Assembly (NCBI GenBank): GCA_913050015.1
Contig: CAJXAZ010000022.1
Coordinates: 1 to 15,126 of the forward strand
DNA length: 15,126 nucleotides
Origin: an uncultured Gammaproteobacteria bacterium
GTDB taxonomy: Bacteria > Pseudomonadota > Gammaproteobacteria > Magnimaribacterales > D2472
Direction: 5' to 3'
Shown: positions 13,013 through 15,126 of the stretch, one piece after another
How positions within the stretch are numbered: the first letter of the stretch is position 1
Layout of the letters: each line of letters opens with the position of its first letter
Notes under the pieces: generated by a model
Databases searched by the model: none
Told to the model about the DNA's origin: nothing
Seen by the model: the letters and a program-made list of their open reading frames with translations, nothing else
Translations under genes and position numbers: made by a program

Positions 13013-14122
13013 ATGAACTTTGAAGTAATTGGTCAGGCTGTAGAGAACGCTAAAATTAAAGTTGTAGGCGTTGGGGGTGCAGGTGGAAATGCTGTAATTC
13101 ATATGATAAATCACAACATTGATGGTGTAGATTTTATTTGTGCTAATACAGATACCCAAGCTCTATCAGAGGCAAATGGCGCAATAACATTAAAACTAGG
13201 AAATGGTTTAACAAAGGGTCTAGGAGCCGGAGCAAATCCGGATATAGGAAGAAAGGCTGCTGAAAGCGATAGAGCGGCAATCGAAGAATTACTTGTTGGT
13301 GCAGATATGATATTTATTACTGCTGGAATGGGAGGCGGAACAGGAACAGGCGCAGCTCCTGTAATAGCATCTATAGCTAAAGAAATGGGTGCCCTAACAG
13401 TTGCCGTGGTAACTAAACCGTTTAAATTTGAAGGCAAAAGAAGAATGTCCGCAGCCGAAAAAGGTTTGGCCGCTCTTGTAGAAGAAGTTGATAGTTTGGT
13501 AACAATACCAAATCAGAAACTTTATGAGGTATTGGGAGAAGATACACCAATGCAAGACGCTTTTGCAAAAGCAGACGATGTTCTAAAAGGAGCTGTTCAA
13601 GGCATAGCCGATATCATTATGAAGAAAGGCCATATTAATGTCGATTTTGCTGATGTTAAAACAGTAATGTCAGAAAAAGGTATAGCCATGATGGGCACAG
13701 GAAGGGCAAGTGGTAAAAATAGAGCTGAAGCAGCTGCAATTCAAGCTGTTAGAAGCGAGCTTCTTGAAGATATAAATTTAAAAAATGCTCGTGGAGTTTT
13801 AGTCAATATCACTGCTGCCAAACCAACCCTTGGCGATCAAACAGAAGTTGCAGATATTGTTGATGAAATTGTTAGCGATGATGCAAATATAATATACGGT
13901 CTTGTATACGACGAAACAGTTGGAGATGATTTACTTGTAACTATAGTTGCAACAGGTGTGGATCAGAGATCACCTTCGTTAGTAATTGACAACCAACCGA
14001 CAATTCAATTAAATCCAGTTGGGCTCAATAGAGATAATAATGATCAAAGAGCTAGCCCATCATCACTAGAGGCGATTGACTTCCTTGATGTACCAACCTT
14101 CATGAGAAAGCAAGTAGACTAA
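13013..14122 (+). CDS. ftsZ: Cell division protein FtsZ, at an unusual dcw position
   Basis: A 369-residue FtsZ, the tubulin-like GTPase forming the division ring. In numbering from the GTG at 13010: GTP-binding GGAGGNAV (22-29), the tubulin signature GMGGGTGTGAAP (106-117), TKPFKFEGKRR (135-145), and the T7 catalytic loop NVDFADVKTVM (210-220) with N210 and D212. A short linker (about 318-356) leads to the C-terminal peptide IDFLDVPTFMRKQVD, which matches the E. coli LDIPAFLRKQAD peptide that binds FtsA and ZipA. It appears fully functional. It lies 17 nt after mraZ and 1 nt before rsmH. In most bacteria ftsZ closes the dcw cluster after ftsQ and ftsA; those are not beside it here. Confidence 0.97.
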   Translation: MNFEVIGQAVENAKIKVVGVGGAGGNAVIHMINHNIDGVDFICANTDTQALSEANGAITLKLGNGLTKGLGAGANPDIGRKAAESDRAAIEELLVGADMIFITAGMGGGTGTGAAPVIASIAKEMGALTVAVVTKPFKFEGKRRMSAAEKGLAALVEEVDSLVTIPNQKLYEVLGEDTPMQDAFAKADDVLKGAVQGIADIIMKKGHINVDFADVKTVMSEKGIAMMGTGRASGKNRAEAAAIQAVRSELLEDINLKNARGVLVNITAAKPTLGDQTEVADIVDEIVSDDANIIYGLVYDETVGDDLLVTIVATGVDQRSPSLVIDNQPTIQLNPVGLNRDNNDQRASPSSLEAIDFLDVPTFMRKQVD

Positions 14123-14123
14123 T

Positions 14124-15020
14124 ATGCTTCATTTTCCAGTATTGCTGGAAGAGTCTGTTGAATTTCTCATCCACAAAAAAAATGGCCACTACATAGATTG
14201 TACCTATGGTAGAGGCGGCCATACTTCACTAATACTTGACAGCATCTTGCCAGAAGGTTTCTTAACATCATTTGATAAAGATCCTGAGGCATTTGATCAT
14301 GGACTTCTTAAAAAGGATAAGAATTTTAAGATAATCAATGAATCATTTTGTAAGCTTGATTCTTATTTTTCAGATGAGACAGTAGATGGGATAATATTTG
14401 ATCTAGGGACATGCTCAACACATTTTGATGATAAAGAAAGGGGCTTTAGCTTTAGACAGGAAGGTCCTTTAGATATGAGATTTAACACTTTGAAGGGAAT
14501 TCCATTATCAACATGGATTAACTCAGCAGAAGAGTCAGAAATTAGAGATATTCTATACAAATTTGGGGATGAAAAGCATGCCAAGATTATCGCTAGATCA
14601 ATAGCTAACTTAAGAAAAGATAAACCCATAGAAACAACTATTCAATTGGCAAATATTATTGAGGATATATATCCTAAAAGAAAAAATAAAAAAATTCATC
14701 CGGCAACAAAATCTTTTCAAGCATTTAGAATTTTTATTAATAATGAATTAGACGAGCTTAAAGAGTCACTTGAAATGGCCAGTAAAGTAATTAAAAAAAA
14801 TGGAGTAATAGTAGTTATATCATTTCATTCGCTAGAGGATAATATTGTAAAAAATTTCTTCAAGCCAGATATTAAAAGTTTTCCAAAAGATATCCCATTA
14901 AACTCAATTGAGGACAAAAAATTTAAATGTATTGCTAAAAAAATTAGACCTACCCAAGAAGAGGTTGATAAGAACAAAAGATCAAGAAGTGCAATTATGA
15001 GGGTTTTTAAAAAACTATAA
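14124..15020 (+). CDS. rsmH: 16S rRNA N4-methyltransferase RsmH
   Basis: A 298-residue RsmH (MraW; E. coli 313). It methylates N4 of C1402 in 16S rRNA, the nucleotide whose ribose RsmI modifies. Motifs are FPVLLEESVEFL at the start, the SAM-binding IDCTYGRGGHTS (24-35), FDKDPEA, the segment DLGTCSTHFDDKERGFSFR, GPLDMRF, HPATKSFQAFRIFINNELDEL and ISFHSLEDNIVKNFF; the C terminus ends RSRSAIMRVFKKL. The family's DLGVSSxQLD reads DLGTCSTHFDD here, a mild deviation. It follows ftsZ by 1 nt, and its TAA stop overlaps the next ATG (TAATG), so it is coupled to ftsL. Confidence 0.96.
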   Translation: MLHFPVLLEESVEFLIHKKNGHYIDCTYGRGGHTSLILDSILPEGFLTSFDKDPEAFDHGLLKKDKNFKIINESFCKLDSYFSDETVDGIIFDLGTCSTHFDDKERGFSFRQEGPLDMRFNTLKGIPLSTWINSAEESEIRDILYKFGDEKHAKIIARSIANLRKDKPIETTIQLANIIEDIYPKRKNKKIHPATKSFQAFRIFINNELDELKESLEMASKVIKKNGVIVVISFHSLEDNIVKNFFKPDIKSFPKDIPLNSIEDKKFKCIAKKIRPTQEEVDKNKRSRSAIMRVFKKL

Positions 15021-15126
15021 TGAATTTTTTTAAGGCAATATTTCTAGGAACTCAGTTATTTTTTATTTGCTTTCTAGGTCTAGAGAAAATTAAGCTTTCC
15101 TTTGAAATTAGAAAACTAAACTTTAA
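15020..15126 (+). CDS. ftsL: Probable FtsL (5' part only)
   Basis: The first 35 codons of a gene starting on the rsmH stop (TAATG overlap) and running off the right edge. The visible peptide begins MNFFKAIFLGTQLFFICFLGL, a single membrane segment, then turns charged (EKIKLSFEIRKLNF). A very short cytoplasmic end, one membrane span and then a charged, probably coiled-coil region fit FtsL, the divisome protein of the FtsQLB complex. Its place directly after rsmH is where ftsL normally lies. FtsL sequences are poorly conserved, so the call rests on position and topology. Confidence 0.7.
   Translation, partial: MNFFKAIFLGTQLFFICFLGLEKIKLSFEIRKLNF

Overview
The window looks like a chromosomal core segment of an AT-rich, streamlined marine gammaproteobacterium. 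The base composition (about one third G+C by eye), the many zero-gap or overlapping genes and the short proteins resemble the SAR86 type, but no 16S gene is present, so the clade is an inference. The gene order is a compressed version of a block I know from Pseudomonas: lptB-lptA-kdsD | mlaC-ibaG-murA | degS (algW) | zapE | rplM-rpsI | petABC | sspA | lpoA | rsmI | rnpB | mraZ-rsmH-ftsL. No mobile element, tRNA, CRISPR array or foreign island was seen. Apart from rnpB with its flanks (12082-12527), no stretch longer than 300 bases lacks a protein gene.

Layout. (1) 1-1641, minus strand: kdsD, lptA and the 5' part of lptB, for Kdo synthesis and LPS export; kdsC and lptC, usual neighbours, are absent. 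(2) 1687-3788, plus: mlaC, ibaG, murA; mlaFED and mlaB, normally in this operon, are missing. (3) 3772-5830: degS (minus) and zapE (plus) diverge, with start codons overlapping on a CATG palindrome. (4) 5910-6733: rplM-rpsI. (5) 6813-10091: petABC (cytochrome bc1) then sspA, without sspB. (6) 10078-12081: a shortened lpoA (minus) divergent from rsmI (plus). (7) 12111-12449: RNase P RNA. (8) 12466-15126: the head of the division/cell-wall (dcw) cluster, mraZ-ftsZ-rsmH-ftsL(partial).

The most unusual point is ftsZ. It normally closes the dcw cluster after ftsQA, but here it is the second gene, between mraZ and rsmH, with the best Shine-Dalgarno sequence in the window. Upstream of mraZ lies a 10-bp-period array of AAAGTGT boxes, typical of MraZ binding sites, and the mraZ promoter is threaded through it. 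MraZ autoregulation would therefore reach FtsZ directly.

A second theme is leaderless transcription. The rnpB promoter fixes the local distance from -10 box to transcription start (6 nt). By that measure mlaC, mraZ and lpoA have -10 boxes that put the transcript start on or next to the start codon, with no Shine-Dalgarno sequence. murA, lptA, sspA and ftsZ do have one. All promoter and regulatory calls come from reading the sequence only.
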